A stretch of DNA of 64,000 nt from Candidatus Enterovibrio escicola (GCF_002464935.1 NZ_NBYY01000009.1:310001-374000); one strand, 5' to 3'; counted from the first letter of the stretch, positions 9,348-21,205 are shown. Notes: generated by a model not told the origin, from the sequence alone. Numbers and translations are program-made.

Positions 9348-11663
9348 TTATACAATTTTAAACATACCAATCTGGTTGGTCAACTGTAGTGTCTGCTCAT
9401 TGATCGTGTTGGCAGTTGCATCAGTGTTGTGTGTCTTTTCTGACACAGATTCGGCGGAATGTGCAATATTATTAACGTTTTCAGTGATTTCCTCTGTTAC
9501 GGAAGATTGTTCACTGGCTGCAGTAGCAATTTGCATATTCATGTCGTTTATTTCCTGCATCATACCTGCTATTCCTTCCAACATTTCATTGTTTTTATCG
9601 CAGTTTTCAACGCTACTCGCGACAAATTGGTTCGCAGTATTGATACCGTTGACCGCTGCTCCAGTTTCGGCTTGAAGTGACTCGACTTTAGATCGAATCT
9701 CTTCCGTCGATGTCTGTGTACGAATAGCTAATGAACGGACCTCATCAGCAACCACACTAAAACCGCGACCTTGCTCACCCGCTCTGGCGGCCTCAATCGC
9801 TGCATTCAACGCCAACAGGTTGGTTTGTTCAGCGATACCCTGAATGACATCAAGAACTGAGCCGATTGAAGCACTCTCAGTGGATAGTTGCTGCATTGAT
9901 GCTGTGGCTTCTCCCATTTTATCTGACAGTGCTGATATCTCACTCACCAAACGATTACCCACACTTGTGCTTTCTATGACCGACTGAACGACATGTTCGG
10001 ACGATTTTGAAGCATTCTTAGCAAAACTTGCTACTTCATTTACAGATGCACTCATTTGAGTAACCGCAGTGGCCACTTGACTGGAGTTCGTAGCTTGATT
10101 ATCTATTTCAGTTCGCATTGTACTAATGTTGTTTTGAATCTCATTTGAGGCCGAATTAAGAGTTTTAATTGTGTTATCAGCGCCTTCAATAACATTGAGG
10201 AAATCATCAAGCATTAGATTCATAGATTGAGACAATTCAGATAACTCGTCTTTCCCTCGAACATGCAGGCGAAGTGTGAGATCATGGGTTTTAGCAATAT
10301 GGATTATACGTGAGGTCAAACGGGAAATTGGATGACTAATACTGGTGGCTACAATCCACGCAATAAGAGCTGAAGTGATCACGAGGATCGTTCCTACAAT
10401 AGCAGCAACCTTGATCAGTTTATTATTGAGAACTGTGACCTCATGGAGTGCTTCTTCACGTTCAATCTCAGACACTAATGCCCATTGTTTTCCCAAAATA
10501 TCGATTGGTGTAAATGCTGATAAAACTTCCTTACTTGCATAATTAGTGGTGGTGGAGAAACTTCTTAACCCGTTCAATGCCTTACTAATATAGTCTGAAG
10601 TTATTAATTGTTGACCCGCAGAGGAGTTTGTTTTACTTATACGAGAGACCACTGACTCTGCTAAACCTTCGGCACGTAAAGCCTCTAAGTACGCTTCTTT
10701 ATGTTCAACCAACATCCGACTTTGTGAACGAATTAATTTATCAGGACCGACAAGAAAAGACTCACCTGTCTTTCCCAATCCGTCTTCTTGCCATTTTTTA
10801 TTATAAGTCATGATGGCATTAATATTGTTGATAGGCATTTGGAAAATAAGAACACCTAGGGTTTTTCCATTTTTTACTATGGGGGAACTGATGAAAGATG
10901 CAGGGCTATCATAAGACGGGTAATAGGGTGCAAAGTCAATGAAACTGTACTCGCCCTTACTCAGGTTCACAGAAGCATTGAATGCGTCGGCTAGACCGCT
11001 TTGTGCATAGGGACCAATAGCGAGATTAGTAGCGTAATCTAGTTCTTTAAAAACGGAGTACACGACATTTCCTTTTAGATCGACGAGAAAAATATCGTAA
11101 TAGCCAAAAGACTCGAGAAATGTTCGATAGTTTGGATGGTAAACTTCGTGGACTTCGCTATAGGTAGTACCATCACTGCCTTTATCCATAATATGCTTGT
11201 TACCTAGAGAATTTGGATTATTACCAATATAGGTTTGCTGAAGCAATTTACCAGTTAAATCAATCTTATCCAAATTGGAAAGTGCGTCGGTATCGCTTGT
11301 ATTAGTTTCAATATAAGTTTTGCCAAACGCATCAACGTAATAGTCTTTAAGAACTTGTGCTTGGTTGGGGAGTGCTTTTGTTTCAAACTGTATAGATTGA
11401 AAACTTTCAACAAACTGTGACATAGCATCTTCAGTCATTGTCGAATTAGCAAGATTAATTAGTTGCTTTTGCATATTGCTAAAGTAGCTTTCAATCTCTG
11501 ATCTTTTTGCTTCTCGAACGGAAATAAGTTGGTTTTTCACCTGTTGCTCAAGTGCACTACTCGATGTTTTGCTAGCAGTTACAGTGAGCAAAAATGCAGT
11601 TGCTATGACAGCGAAAATACTGGTCAAGATTATTGCAGTTTTTATCTTTATGGCTATTCTCAT
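9348..11663 (-). CDS. methyl-accepting chemotaxis protein
   Basis: About 771 residues from the ATG at 11661-11663, which is preceded by GGAG. A GTG five codons further upstream is possible but less likely. Order of parts: N-terminal membrane helix (residues 8-28), a large periplasmic sensor of about 375 residues that looks Cache-like, a second membrane helix near residues 420-440, a HAMP region ([11 protein letters not shown]), then a long coiled-coil signalling domain. The hairpin tip contains the conserved [20 protein letters not shown] followed by [15 protein letters not shown]. There is no C-terminal CheR/CheB-binding pentapeptide. The ligand is unknown. Being intact in so eroded a region, it may imply that chemotaxis is still used. 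No other chemotaxis gene is in the window. Confidence 0.95.
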   Translation of the reverse strand: MRIAIKIKTAIILTSIFAVIATAFLLTVTASKTSSSALEQQVKNQLISVREAKRSEIESYFSNMQKQLINLANSTMTEDAMSQFVESFQSIQFETKALPNQAQVLKDYYVDAFGKTYIETNTSDTDALSNLDKIDLTGKLLQQTYIGNNPNSLGNKHIMDKGSDGTTYSEVHEVYHPNYRTFLESFGYYDIFLVDLKGNVVYSVFKELDYATNLAIGPYAQSGLADAFNASVNLSKGEYSFIDFAPYYPSYDSPASFISSPIVKNGKTLGVLIFQMPINNINAIMTYNKKWQEDGLGKTGESFLVGPDKLIRSQSRMLVEHKEAYLEALRAEGLAESVVSRISKTNSSAGQQLITSDYISKALNGLRSFSTTTNYASKEVLSAFTPIDILGKQWALVSEIEREEALHEVTVLNNKLIKVAAIVGTILVITSALIAWIVATSISHPISRLTSRIIHIAKTHDLTLRLHVRGKDELSELSQSMNLMLDDFLNVIEGADNTIKTLNSASNEIQNNISTMRTEIDNQATNSSQVATAVTQMSASVNEVASFAKNASKSSEHVVQSVIESTSVGNRLVSEISALSDKMGEATASMQQLSTESASIGSVLDVIQGIAEQTNLLALNAAIEAARAGEQGRGFSVVADEVRSLAIRTQTSTEEIRSKVESLQAETGAAVNGINTANQFVASSVENCDKNNEMLEGIAGMMQEINDMNMQIATAASEQSSVTEEITENVNNIAHSAESVSEKTHNTDATANTINEQTLQLTNQIGMFKIV

Positions 11664-11818
11664 GATATTTCGCTCCACCCAAGTTGGTCGTATTATAAAA
11701 ATAACACTCTAATTGTAGGCAAACTTTACTAAAAAACAGGCGAAAATAGGTGTTTTTTATCTGGGATGTCGAATGCGGCAAAATGAAAGTAAAAGACTTG
11801 ATTTCAGGGACGTGATCT

Positions 11819-11879
11819 CCAAAATATCTAAACTAATCGTAATTCCTACGATTAGTTCATATATTTTGGAAACAATGCC
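11819..11879. repeat. isolated IS5-type terminal palindrome
   Basis: 23-base arms (CCAAAATAT...AATCGTA and its near-perfect complement, two mismatches) around ATTCC, followed by the IS5-like terminal bases AACAATGCC. The same inner dyad occurs at the left ends of IS5 copies at 63.8 kb and, degraded, at 17.9 kb. No transposase is attached, so this is either a solo end or a miniature derivative. Confidence 0.7.
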
Positions 11880-11884
11880 AGATT

Positions 11885-12660
11885 GCTAGAACACTTAGCT
11901 GTATTTACTCCACTATCATCTGGAAAATGAAGCGCTATATCACAAACACTCTTTACGGTGTGTACTGTCATCATCTTACATTAAAACAGGCCAAATAAAA
12001 CCACTAAAACACTACGAATAGGCTGGCTTTGGCAGCATTCAAGAAAGAGCTAGGACATTCATTCATGAATGTCTCAGCACACCTACATCACCCGATGTGA
12101 TGAGTGGAGAACTGGCTCTCAAATACAATGTAGTGCTCAATGAAAGCACTATTTATCAGTATATATGGCATAATAGAGATAATGTCGGGGCGCTCTACAA
12201 GGATCTTCTCCATAAAGATAAGCCCTACAAAATTAAGATAAGCATCGATGATAAGATCAAAACGAAAACCCGTGTAGGCATTAAACAACACTCTGATATT
12301 TATGACGAAAAGATCGAGTTTGATCATTACGATCATTGACGCTGTCGTCGGGACTTTGCACAAATCTTTTATGATTAACGTGGTTAATAAAACCAGTCAG
12401 TTCTGCTCCAGCAATAAGATAACCAATAAGCAGGCGGATACTGTAGTGGAAACGTTTATTGAAATTATGAATCCCACCTTTTACGTCTTCAGAACCTTCA
12501 CGTCAAACAACAATACAGAATTTACCGGTCATGAGGAGATTGCTAAAATCACCGCCACTGATTTCTATTTTGCCAAACCTTATCGGTCAAGTGATTGGGG
12601 GTTGAATGAACATACCAATGGTTTAATAAAAAATTTCACCTAAAGAAACTGACTTCAACT
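11885..12660 (+). mobile_element. IS30-family remnant (same type as 6.25-6.9 kb)
   Basis: Translation in pieces gives YCHHLTLKQAK, then HECLSAHLHHPM and GELALKYNVVLNESTIYQYIWHN at 12097-12339, then the catalytic part at 12302-12643. That part has the block ending FTSNNNTEFTGHEEIAK, corresponding to the IS30 DNGKEF(A/S)GHE motif, and LNEHTNGLIKNF. Two frameshifts and the altered DN motif make it non-functional. It ends just before the IS256 copy. Confidence 0.75.
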
Positions 12661-12693
12661 ATGTCAGTAATAAGAAAATTGCAAAGATAGAAC

Positions 12694-13835
12694 AGAGCTA
12701 TTGTAATTAAATCTGGTATACAGCTTCCAAAGCAGTATCCCGATGATTGATATTTATTTCATGAATGCCATCTCTAAATTTCACGCCGTTAGTAATATCT
12801 GAGGTTAATTTAGGAAATTTGGTGGTGAGGTAGCGGCGAACAAAGTAGATGGCATAGGTTTTGAAGTTTTGATACCTAAATTAATGGAAAGCTATCACTA
12901 TCATCATCACTTCGCTAACGGAGAGATGAGAAGGTTTGTTTCTTTGTTTGACACCGGAAGAAATTAGCTCTTTTCCCATCTAGGGAGGAAAGTCTGGCAG
13001 AAATTGTCGACATCGACGATAACAGTGTCTAAGTTATTCATGCCCAAGTCCTTATGCAGTCAATGGTTCTTTTTCAAATGATCAGATCGCAACTTTGGCA
13101 TTTAATTTATTTCTTATGCGCAAATGAGGTTCATTTAAAGCCTCGCTGGCTACGCCATTTAACTTCATCGGTTCACAGCAGTTTGCAGGCCATTGCAGTG
13201 TTGTTTTTCGGCTTCCCCAATTCTTGGGTGAACAGATTTTTAAACTTTGCTTAATACATTGGCCCTTTTGTGTACCCAGCAGCGCTGATGACGCGTTATT
13301 GGCCAATGCTTTGCCACTGCATTCCAAAAACCGAAATCACCAATGGCGAAGGCAGTAGCTATACTGATAACTTGGTATGTTAGCCGTGACAGAACTTCAA
13401 GCCAACTGACCTCTGACTCCCTGTACCCATCGACAACATCTAGCACTTCCTTACGGTCGGCATCCTCGACGCCAATGACAACAAGCAGGCAAAGCTTGTC
13501 ATCCCTCCGAACTTTGCAGTAAATACCATCGGCTACAATGTAGACATACCACCGTTTACTTAGGTCGTGCTTACGCCATTGGTCATATTCTGCTTCCTAC
13601 TGCTGATTGAGTCGAGAAACACTGTTTGTTGACAACCCCTTGATTGGCTTACCTAAGAGCTATTCTAGGGCTGGCTGCATATTGCCCGTGGAGATCCCCC
13701 GCAGATAGAGCCAAGGGATAAGCTCTTCTATGTTTTTAGTTAACTTGAGATAGGGCAGAACCAGTGTGCTATTAAACAGGATCTCGCTCCCTGTTCTATC
13801 ACGAACCTTGGGGACTTTGACGCTAATGTCGCCGA
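12694..13835 (-). mobile_element. second IS256-family copy, truncated and interrupted
   Basis: The left end (CAGAGCTATTGTAATTAAATC) matches the IS256 copy at 2490. Minus-strand translation gives the C-terminal NHRDTALEAVYQI end, ATSEVKWRS-like pieces, CHQRCWVHKRAN and the DGYRESEVSWLEVLSRLT block. The copy is interrupted by an inverted IS982 fragment at about 12806-13125. Its 5' part is truncated after the region matching VPKVRDRTGSE, near 13835. It keeps the DGYRESEVSW segment that the first copy has lost, so the two decayed independently. Confidence 0.8.
12806..13125 (-). mobile_element. IS982 fragment inserted in the IS256 copy
   Basis: Reverse complement of the IS982 5' third: the outer end (a degraded AACCTCATTTGCGCATAAG) is near 13125, and the sequence runs through the MNNLDTV..DVDN start and the LTTKFPKLT region. 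The 3' two thirds are missing. The flanking IS256 sequence resumes on both sides. Confidence 0.75.
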
Positions 13836-14206
13836 GGCGACCATAGCTCGATAGAACATCTCCTCAACACACGTGGTAGAGCCAGTCTGAGGTAGCATTT
13901 ACCTAACGATGTCTTTTTAGAGTATTTGATGGAAGTTTAGGATATAATAGTTGTGCATTTCACTGACGTAGGAGAAATAATCAAAATTAACCGAAATGCA
14001 CGATAAAATGATCGGTACATTCATTGAATCTGAGTATTACCTTTAAAGCATAATCAACTTATTGAATACATGACCCAGCACTTGGTCATCTTTGGCCTAG
14101 CTTACTAGTGTATAATTAAGAGGTTAGTCATATCCAACGTGCGAAATTCATGTGCTTGAGATAAACTAAAGTTTGCATTTCTCTAACAACATAGATTATC
14201 AGAAAC
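13836..14206. other. intergenic region upstream of epd
   Basis: No gene seen. AT-rich stretches near 13930-13950 (GGATATAATAG) and 14110-14120 (GTATAATTA) look like -10 elements and could drive the epd operon, but no matching -35 is clear. Confidence 0.35.
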
Positions 14207-15250
14207 ATGGCATTACGCGTCGCAATTAATGGGTTCGGCCGAATTGGCCGAAATGTGCTTAGAGCACTTTATGAAAGTGGTAAGTGTGATCAGATAGATG
14301 TGGTGGCGGTCAACGAATTAGCGGAACCTGAGGCAATGGCACATTTGCTGCAATATGACTCTAGTCATGGGCGTTTCTTTAAGAAAGTAAGCCATAGCCA
14401 AGAGTTTATGTTTATTGATAACGCCAGTATCCGTATTCTTCACCTTCCTGATATTCATCTGCTTCCGTGGCGCGACCTCGATATCGATCTAGTCCTTGAC
14501 TGTACTGGTGTTTTTGGTGACCGAGAGCATGGGCAAGCACACCTTGATGCAGGTGCAACAAAAGTGCTTTTTTCTCATCCTGGCGGTAACGATCTCGACA
14601 ATACCATTATTTATGGGGTGAATGAGAAAACCTTAAAGGTGACGGATCTCATCGTATCTAACGGATCTTGTACCACCAACTGTATCGTGCCTGTCATCAA
14701 AGTACTAGATGATCTGTTTGGTATTGAATCCGGTACTATCACCACCATTCACTCCTCAATGAATGATCAGCAAGTCATCGATGCTTATCACTCAGATTTA
14801 CGTCGAACTCGTGCTGTGAGTCAATCAATTATTCCTGTAAACACTAAACTCCATCTTGGAATTGGAAGGATATTTCCAAAATTCTCTGACAAATTTGAAG
14901 CAATTTCAGTTAGAGTACCCACAATTAACGTCACAGCAATGGATCTAAGTGTCACAATTAACACAAAAGTAAAAGTTACTGATATAAATCAAGGAGTAGA
15001 GGAAGCCGCTCGGTGTCATTTAAAAGGCATCGTAGACTATACTGAAGTACCTCTTGTCTCTATAGACTTCAATCATGATCCTCACAGTGCGATTGTGGAT
15101 GGCTCACAGACTCGCGTGAGCAACCACAATTTGGTCAAACTGTTAGTGTGGTGCGATAACGAATGGGGATTTTCTAACCGGATGCTTGATACCGCGTTGG
15201 CTATGGCAAAAGTTACCTGTAAATCAACAACAATTATAGTCAATTTGTGA
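14207..15250 (+). CDS. epd: D-erythrose-4-phosphate dehydrogenase
   Basis: 347 residues, a GapA-like enzyme that oxidises erythrose 4-phosphate to 4-phosphoerythronate for the DXP-dependent pyridoxal phosphate pathway. The Rossmann motif [15 protein letters not shown] is at residues 8-22, the active-site block SNGSCTTNC near 152-160, and the C-terminal [14 protein letters not shown] near 317-330. It heads the conserved epd-pgk-fba cluster, 29 bases before pgk. It works in the same pathway as pdxJ at 21.7-22.4 kb. Assignment as Epd rather than GapA rests on this context and on the Epd-like [11 protein letters not shown] and [14 protein letters not shown] segments. Confidence 0.93.
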   Translation: MALRVAINGFGRIGRNVLRALYESGKCDQIDVVAVNELAEPEAMAHLLQYDSSHGRFFKKVSHSQEFMFIDNASIRILHLPDIHLLPWRDLDIDLVLDCTGVFGDREHGQAHLDAGATKVLFSHPGGNDLDNTIIYGVNEKTLKVTDLIVSNGSCTTNCIVPVIKVLDDLFGIESGTITTIHSSMNDQQVIDAYHSDLRRTRAVSQSIIPVNTKLHLGIGRIFPKFSDKFEAISVRVPTINVTAMDLSVTINTKVKVTDINQGVEEAARCHLKGIVDYTEVPLVSIDFNHDPHSAIVDGSQTRVSNHNLVKLLVWCDNEWGFSNRMLDTALAMAKVTCKSTTIIVNL

Positions 15251-15279
15251 CGTATATAACTTAAGATAAGAGGACGACA

Positions 15280-16443
15280 ATGTCTATAATTAAAATGATC
15301 GATCTAGATCTAGCTGGCAAACGCGTATTTATTCGTGCAGATCTAAATGTACCGGTAAAAAACACAAAAGTAACTTCTGACGCGCGTATCCTAGCATCTC
15401 TTCCGACCATCAAAATATGCTTAGAAGCTGGCGCAAAAGTGATGATTGCCTCTCACTTGGGTCGCCCAACTGAAGGCCAGTACAAAGACGAGTTTTCCTT
15501 ACTACCCGTTGTTAACTATTTGAATAAGGCGTTGGAATGTGAAGTTAAACTGGTAAAAGATTATCTAGATGGACTAGAGCTAAACGAAGGGGAATTAGTC
15601 ATTCTTGAGAACGTTCGCTTCAATAAAGGAGAAAAAAGGAATGAAGAAGGACTGTCTAAGAAGTACGCAGCACTATGTGACATCTTCGTGATGGACGCAT
15701 TCGGTACTGCGCACCGTGCTCAAGCTTCTACTCACGGAATTGGTATGCACGCAGCGGTTGCATGTGCAGGTCCACTACTATCTGGTGAATTAGAAGCACT
15801 TACTAAAGCAATGGACAATCCTGCCCGTCCCTTGGTTGCCATCGTTGGTGGGTCAAAAGTATCAACTAAACTAACTGTTCTTGAGTCCCTATCTAAAATT
15901 TCAGACCAACTGATTGTTGGTGGCGGTATCGCTAATACCTTCATTGCAGCCGCAGGGCACAATGTCGGCAAATCTTTATACGAACCTAACTTTATACACA
16001 CTGCGACAAAGCTGATGGCAGAGTGTATGATTCCTCTTGCTACTGACGTTGCATGTGCAAAAGTATTTGATGAAAATGCTGAAGCTGAAATAAAGCACAT
16101 TTCAGAAGTCCAAGATGATGACATGATTTTCGATTTAGGTCCAGAATCAATAGCAACAATTGCTAAAATTATCAGTAATGCAAAAACTATTCTTTGGAAT
16201 GGTCCAGTAGGTATATTTGAATTCAAAAACTTTGCTTCAGGAACTCAAAGGATTGCAGAACTCATCGCCACATCTGAAGGTTTTTCAGTAGCAGGTGGCG
16301 GTGATACCCTAGCGGCTATTGATAAATTTGGTATCAAAGAAGATATGTCTTACATCTCTACTGGAGGCGGCGCATTCCTTGAGTTTGTTCAAGGTAAAAT
16401 ACTTCCAGCAATTGAAATGCTACAAGCTCGTGCTAAGACATGA
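15280..16443 (+). CDS. pgk: phosphoglycerate kinase
   Basis: 387 residues, the usual length. It transfers phosphate from 1,3-bisphosphoglycerate to ADP in glycolysis. Start [25 protein letters not shown] has a ribosome site AGAGGA upstream. The substrate-binding SHLGRPTEG block is near residue 63, the nucleotide-binding GGSKVSTKL block near 187, and the [13 protein letters not shown] motif near 338. No truncation. Second gene of the epd-pgk-fbaA cluster. Confidence 0.98.
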   Translation: MSIIKMIDLDLAGKRVFIRADLNVPVKNTKVTSDARILASLPTIKICLEAGAKVMIASHLGRPTEGQYKDEFSLLPVVNYLNKALECEVKLVKDYLDGLELNEGELVILENVRFNKGEKRNEEGLSKKYAALCDIFVMDAFGTAHRAQASTHGIGMHAAVACAGPLLSGELEALTKAMDNPARPLVAIVGGSKVSTKLTVLESLSKISDQLIVGGGIANTFIAAAGHNVGKSLYEPNFIHTATKLMAECMIPLATDVACAKVFDENAEAEIKHISEVQDDDMIFDLGPESIATIAKIISNAKTILWNGPVGIFEFKNFASGTQRIAELIATSEGFSVAGGGDTLAAIDKFGIKEDMSYISTGGGAFLEFVQGKILPAIEMLQARAKT

Positions 16444-16650
16444 TGATAAATGAGGATTAGTATCCCCGTTCTCTGTATATATGAATGTTCTTACATATGA
16501 CCCAATGTAAAAAGTACTGTATTCAATGAAACATTTGGGTACAATATACGACGCTGTTCCAAAACTTTTGTTTACTTGAGCAAGTTCGTGAGATTATTTT
16601 ATCTTGGATAAGACTGCACTCAAGACTACAAAGTAAATAGGACTTATATT

Positions 16651-17727
16651 ATGTCTAAAGTTTTTGATTTTGTAAAATTTGGTGTTATCTCTGGTGACGA
16701 TGTCCAAAAAGTATTTAAAATTGCAAAGGAAAATAAATTCGCTATTCCAGCCGTAAACGTGGTAAACACTGACTCTATTAACGCAGTCTTGGAAGCCGCA
16801 GCAAAGGCTAAAGCACCTGTGATTATCCAGTTCTCTAACGGAGGGGCAGGGTTCTTTATTGGGAAATTCCTTAAACTAAAAGATCAGGAAGCTCAAATTA
16901 AAGGCGCAGTATTAGGTGCAAAATATGTTCACGGCATCGCTGAATCATATGGCATCCCAGTCATCCTTCACACTGACCATGCAGCGAAGAAACTACTGCC
17001 ATGGATCGACGGTCTACTAGACGCCGGTGAAGAGTTTTTCGCACAAACTGGTAAACCACTGTTTTCTTCTCACATGATCGATCTGTCAGAACAATCTCTG
17101 GAAGAAAACATTGAGATCTGTGCTAGTTACCTCACTCGTATGAAAAAGATGGGTATGACCTTGGAAATAGAACTGGGTTGTACTGGTGGAGAAGAAGACG
17201 GTACAGACAACTCGCACATGGATCAGTCTGAGCTGTATACATCTCCAGAAGACGTTGCATATGCATACGAAAAACTAAGTGAAATCAGCCCGCGTTTCAC
17301 CATCGCAGCATCTTTCGGCAATGTACACGGCGTTTACCAAGCAGGTAACGTTGTACTGACTCCAACTATCCTGCGTGATTCACAAGCTTTCTGTGCAGAA
17401 AAGTTCGTTATTGCAACTGATGCCTTAAATTTTGTATTCCACGGAGGATCTGGTTCTTCTGAAGAAGAAATTCAAGAATCTATCAGCTACGGTGTAATCA
17501 AGATGAACATCGATACCGATACTCAATGGGCAACATGGAACGGTATCCGTGAATACGAAGCTACACACCATGATTATTTACAAGGACAAATTGGTAACCC
17601 AACTGGTGAAACAGCACCTAACAAAAAATATTATGATCCACGCGTATGGCTGCGAGCTGGTCAAAAGTCTATGGTCTCTCGCCTAGAGAAAGCGTTTTCT
17701 GATCTGAACGCAATCAACGTACTGTAA
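16651..17727 (+). CDS. fbaA: fructose-bisphosphate aldolase, class II
   Basis: 358 residues. This is a zinc-dependent aldolase cleaving fructose 1,6-bisphosphate to two triose phosphates. Zinc ligands are visible in HTDHAAKKLLPW (near residue 110) and in NVHGVY and FHGGSGSS in the C-terminal half. The ELGCTGGEEDGTDNS loop is also intact. It lies 207 bases after pgk, so it may have its own promoter, though no strong one is evident. Confidence 0.98.
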   Translation: MSKVFDFVKFGVISGDDVQKVFKIAKENKFAIPAVNVVNTDSINAVLEAAAKAKAPVIIQFSNGGAGFFIGKFLKLKDQEAQIKGAVLGAKYVHGIAESYGIPVILHTDHAAKKLLPWIDGLLDAGEEFFAQTGKPLFSSHMIDLSEQSLEENIEICASYLTRMKKMGMTLEIELGCTGGEEDGTDNSHMDQSELYTSPEDVAYAYEKLSEISPRFTIAASFGNVHGVYQAGNVVLTPTILRDSQAFCAEKFVIATDALNFVFHGGSGSSEEEIQESISYGVIKMNIDTDTQWATWNGIREYEATHHDYLQGQIGNPTGETAPNKKYYDPRVWLRAGQKSMVSRLEKAFSDLNAINVL

Positions 17728-17767
17728 TTTAGATTTTATAAAGATTTATTACAGCGATAGGGATCAT

Positions 17768-17790
17768 ACTCATAATATGAGTTGTTTTAT
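17768..17790 (+). terminator. probable fbaA terminator
   Basis: Hairpin ACTCAT-AAT-ATGAGT followed by TGTTTTATT, 40 bases after the fbaA stop. The stem is short (6 bp) and AT-rich, so confidence is moderate. Confidence 0.5.
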
Positions 17791-17894
17791 TGTAATGACA
17801 GGATGAAATACAATTGAGACTGTGCAACACACAGATGACTCCGACTTTATGTACCTCTCTTTATCAAGCAATTCTCAAGTCGAATAGTTTGAAT

Positions 17895-18580
17895 GGCGTT
17901 GTTTCCCAAAATATATGAACTAATCTTAATGTATACGATCAGATCATTATGGAGTTAAGCGGGAGTGATGATGGAAAAGGAAAAGGTCAAGCACAAGATC
18001 AGTAACCGGAAACAATATAATCCAAGCATTAGTAAATTGAGAGTCAGTCACTTGTTGGAGAGACGTCGCTGTCATTAAGGTATTGCATTGTCTAAAGCAT
18101 CACGGTCATCATGGCCGTGGGTCTGTATTTTCTGATACTGAGATTGCAACGGCACCGATGGTGAAAGGTATTTTCAAGCTCCCACTTCGTAGATTAGAAG
18201 GCTTTCCAAATTCAGTTTTTGCGTTGATGAATATCCCGCTTCAATCACCTATATACCCCTGCATTAGTAATGAGTTCGAAGAGCATAGAAATTAAGTACC
18301 GTTTGCCGAGTCGTGGGAGTGTAGTACACGTCGTTACTCATGTCACAAGCCTAAAGGTATACGTCGAAGGTTAATAGAAAACACGTAAATACGGTAAGGA
18401 AAAGTGGCGTATCTGGCGAAAACTTAATCTTGCTGTTGATGTGTCTACCCATGGTATTATAGCTGTAGAAGTTAGCCTAGTTTCTGTGGAGGACAATGAG
18501 GTTTTACCTACATTGCTTAACCCATCACAACGAAAGATACAGCAAGTCAGTACTCTAGTCTCATATAGCTAGATAAAAAT
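17895..18580 (+). mobile_element. IS5-family (IS903 group) copy, 3'-truncated
   Basis: The left end GGCGTTGTTTCCCAAAATA is intact. Transposase pieces are MEKEKVKHKISNRKQYN, then HCLKHHGHHGRGSVFSDTEIATAP (open at 18083-18295), then KVYVEG..KTRKYGKEKWRIWRKLNLAVDVSTHGI and SLVSVEDNEVLPTLLNP. A frameshift or stop breaks the reading frame about every 150 bases. The 3' third is missing; sequence changes to IS630 near 18590. Confidence 0.85.
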
Positions 18581-18599
18581 AAATTGGCATAATCCACAT

Positions 18600-19030
18600 G
18601 CTAATAAAACATCTCGTCAATGGAACAGCCCTCTTCCCTTACTATAAACTTCACCTCTGCTCATTTATGTTTTATTGGGTTAAAATCTAGACTATAAGGA
18701 AGAAGCCACTTGAAAGTACAACCACGAGATTTAATTGCTTCCAGTGCATAGCCGCGCTTATGAAAGCTCGCATTATCCATAACAATCACAGCTTGCTCTG
18801 GAACTTTAGGAAGTAAATCTTGTTCGATCCCTGCGCAAAACACCTCCGAATTGGCGTTTCCAATTACTAAGCTAAACGTTAGAAACGTATGATTTATGAT
18901 AGCACCAATGGCGTTAACTCTTCCTTTCGAATCCAATAATGAACTCCATAGCATCAATTTCCTTTTTTAGAGTAACCATGTATTCGAGATATACTCTGGG
19001 CAACATACTCTGAGCAAACTAACTTTCATC
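18600..19030 (-). mobile_element. IS630-family transposase C-terminal fragment
   Basis: The open piece 18661-18957 carries the DDE_3 signatures VIVMDNASFHKRG and FKWLLPYSLDFNPIKHK, the IS630 catalytic Asp and Glu-region blocks (the usual final NPIEH is NPIKH here, so the catalytic Glu is altered). The N-terminal half is absent. It is wedged between an IS5 and an IS982 copy. Confidence 0.8.
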
Positions 19031-19035
19031 TAAGT

Positions 19036-20011
19036 AACCTGAGCTGCGAATAAGAAATGAACTCAATGCTAAAGTCGCGATCTGATCGTTTGAAAAAAAC
19101 TATTGACTGCATAGGGACTTGAGTATGAATAATTTAAACGCTGTTTTCGGCGATGTCGACGACTTTTGCCAAACTTTCCTCCCTGCATGGGAAAAATACC
19201 TAATTTCTTTCGGTATCAAATAAAGAAACAAATCTTCTCGCCTCTTAGTTAGCAAAGTTATGACGATAGTGATAGCTTTCCATCAATCTGGGTATCGAGA
19301 CTTCAAAACCTATTACATCTACTTTGTTTATCGCTACCTCACCAACTAATTCCCTGAATCAGTTAGCTACACGAGGATGCTGAAACTCATGCAAGGTGTT
19401 CTAGTTTCGCTTTGCTCTTACCTCACTAACCGTCAGGCAAGATCGACAGGGATTGCCTTCGTTGATTCGTCCAAGCTACAGGTTTGTCACAACTTACGCA
19501 TTCTCAGACATTAGGTTTTTAAAGGCATCGCGAAGCGAGAAAAAGGAACGATAGGGTCGTTCTGCGATTTCAAATTACACCTTAGTATCAATGACCAAGG
19601 TGGCATTATCTCGATCAAAGTGACGACGGCTAATGTGGCTGATAGAAAGGCTGTGTCTGAAATGGTTGAGGAGATTTGAGGGTGTTTATACGGAGATAAA
19701 GGTTATATCTCTGGTCCATTTAAGCGGGAACTTGCAGACAAGGGAGTGACACTGATAACGGGTGTAAAAAAATATAAAACCCAAAGTGATGAAACTTTGG
19801 AACCGCTTGATGCTCCTGAAACGATTTATTATCGAAACTGTTTTTGACCAACTAAAAAACATATCCCAAATCGAGTATTATCGGCACGGTAGTTGTATCA
19901 GCTTTATGGTCAAGTTGCTGGCGGGGCTTATCGCGTATTCATTTCAACCAAAGAAGCCGAATATCAAGATGACTCAGTTTGATAAGCAAGCGATCATGCA
20001 GATCTGAGGTT
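19036..20011 (+). mobile_element. IS982-family copy, near full length but frameshifted
   Basis: About 976 bp, with both ends present (AACCTGAGCTGCGAATAAG, CAGATCTGAGGTT). The translation covers the whole transposase: DVDDFCQTFLPAW, SYTRMLKLMQGVLVSL, the first Asp in IAFVDSSKLQVCHN, the second Asp in YGDKGYISG, and the Glu in [13 protein letters not shown]. Stops and frameshifts interrupt it, for example before 19786, where the last open piece starts. It is one of the best copies for deriving a consensus. Confidence 0.9.
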
Positions 20012-20019
20012 ACATAGCT

Positions 20020-21010
20020 AATACGTTTGGTGTAGCTCATCATTACATCCACCAAGTCTCCTACTACCCTCGCTATCACTTTATACCACTTCTTATAAAA
20101 TCTCTGTCGCTTGAAGGTCATAATATCTCACTCATTGAAGTCCTTTAGGAGAAATGTACTAAACTAGCCTAGCTGCAAATACCTGAGCATCCACTGTTTC
20201 ATACATTTTCAACTTCGTTTTATATGATTGATAGTAATACTTGATTTGAGGACCGTCATACCCCACTATCCTAGATAAACCTATCGGCAAAGATGATAAA
20301 TATTTGGTTAAGTATCGTATTAACTTAACCCTCGGTATCTTTTGCTGTGGATTTTATTTTTATGACTATAACTAGGATGGGCATAGAAACCATCAGCATA
20401 ATTATCCCATAAGGTTCTAATCACATATTGGTGCACCGGAAATTCAATCTCCATTAACTTCAGTAAGTATTTTTGCCAAAATAATCGTAGCTGAAATAAC
20501 GATAAATGCTGGAACTATTTCCAATCTTAATTTGAAGGAAAGAAGGCAATTTCACACTGATCAGTCTTAAAGTGTGCCTGAATCAACTCTGATAAGAAGG
20601 CTACTGCCAAGGCCATAAACCCAGAATACAAACACTTCTGATTGGAGTAATTACGGAAAAGAATACGAAGTTTCTCAGGAAATGTTAAGGTAACTTACCG
20701 ATATCTCACTCTAGGAAATAAACGGATGCCTATTTTAATCATACTCTCCCGTGCATAACGATTTCCACATTGCGGACAAGATTTCCCCTTACAACTAAAG
20801 TTAACTTTATATTGCCCTTGATCTCAACCCAAGCATGGGTAAGTAGCGAAGCTATTTTCTGAACTTCCACACTTCAGCATCTTAGCGATTTCTGAATAAT
20901 AACAATCGGTGTCATAGCGGGGATGACTGGATACAAATATGACCCAATTCGTAGTGAAAATATGTTTAAAGCGAAGCAACTTCAATTTGATATCTTTAAA
21001 ATTCATTCTT
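20020..21010 (-). mobile_element. IS91-family transposase pseudogene
   Basis: Read on the minus strand in pieces: a zinc-finger-like start (FSCKGKSCPQCGNRYARESMIKI near 20780), then ALTFPEKLRILFRNYSNQ, IGLSRIVGYDGPQIKYYYQSYKT, ETVDAQVFAARLV and RYYDLQATEI...VVGDLVDVMMS near the end. These are in the order of IS91-type Y2 transposases. A large part of the catalytic middle, with the HPHLH motif, is lost or unreadable. Confidence 0.65.
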
Positions 21011-21104
21011 CCCTTTTATCTATTCAAGCGTGCTAAATATATCACAAAAATGGACATGCCTTAAGCCACACTACATATAGTTTCTGGGAGTAAATTTCTA
21101 GGTA

Positions 21105-21205
21105 AAAAATAAAGTTCTAAGACTCGGTATGCCTGTTCACTAGAAGATAAATTAAGACTATAAAGAAGATTAGGATCAGTGCATTATAGACCTAATGTAA
21201 TCAAT
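21105..21205 (+). mobile_element. IS5 (IS903 group) right-end fragment
   Basis: Matches the 3' end of the IS5 copies: the KTRYACSLEDKLRL-like coding tail followed by the terminal stretch GGATCAGTGCATTATAGACC. About 100 bp. No other part of the element is adjacent. Confidence 0.7.

Noticed and set aside
15732..16226. 164-codon minus-strand frame inside pgk
   Set aside because: Fully antisense to pgk, no ribosome site, no family resemblance.
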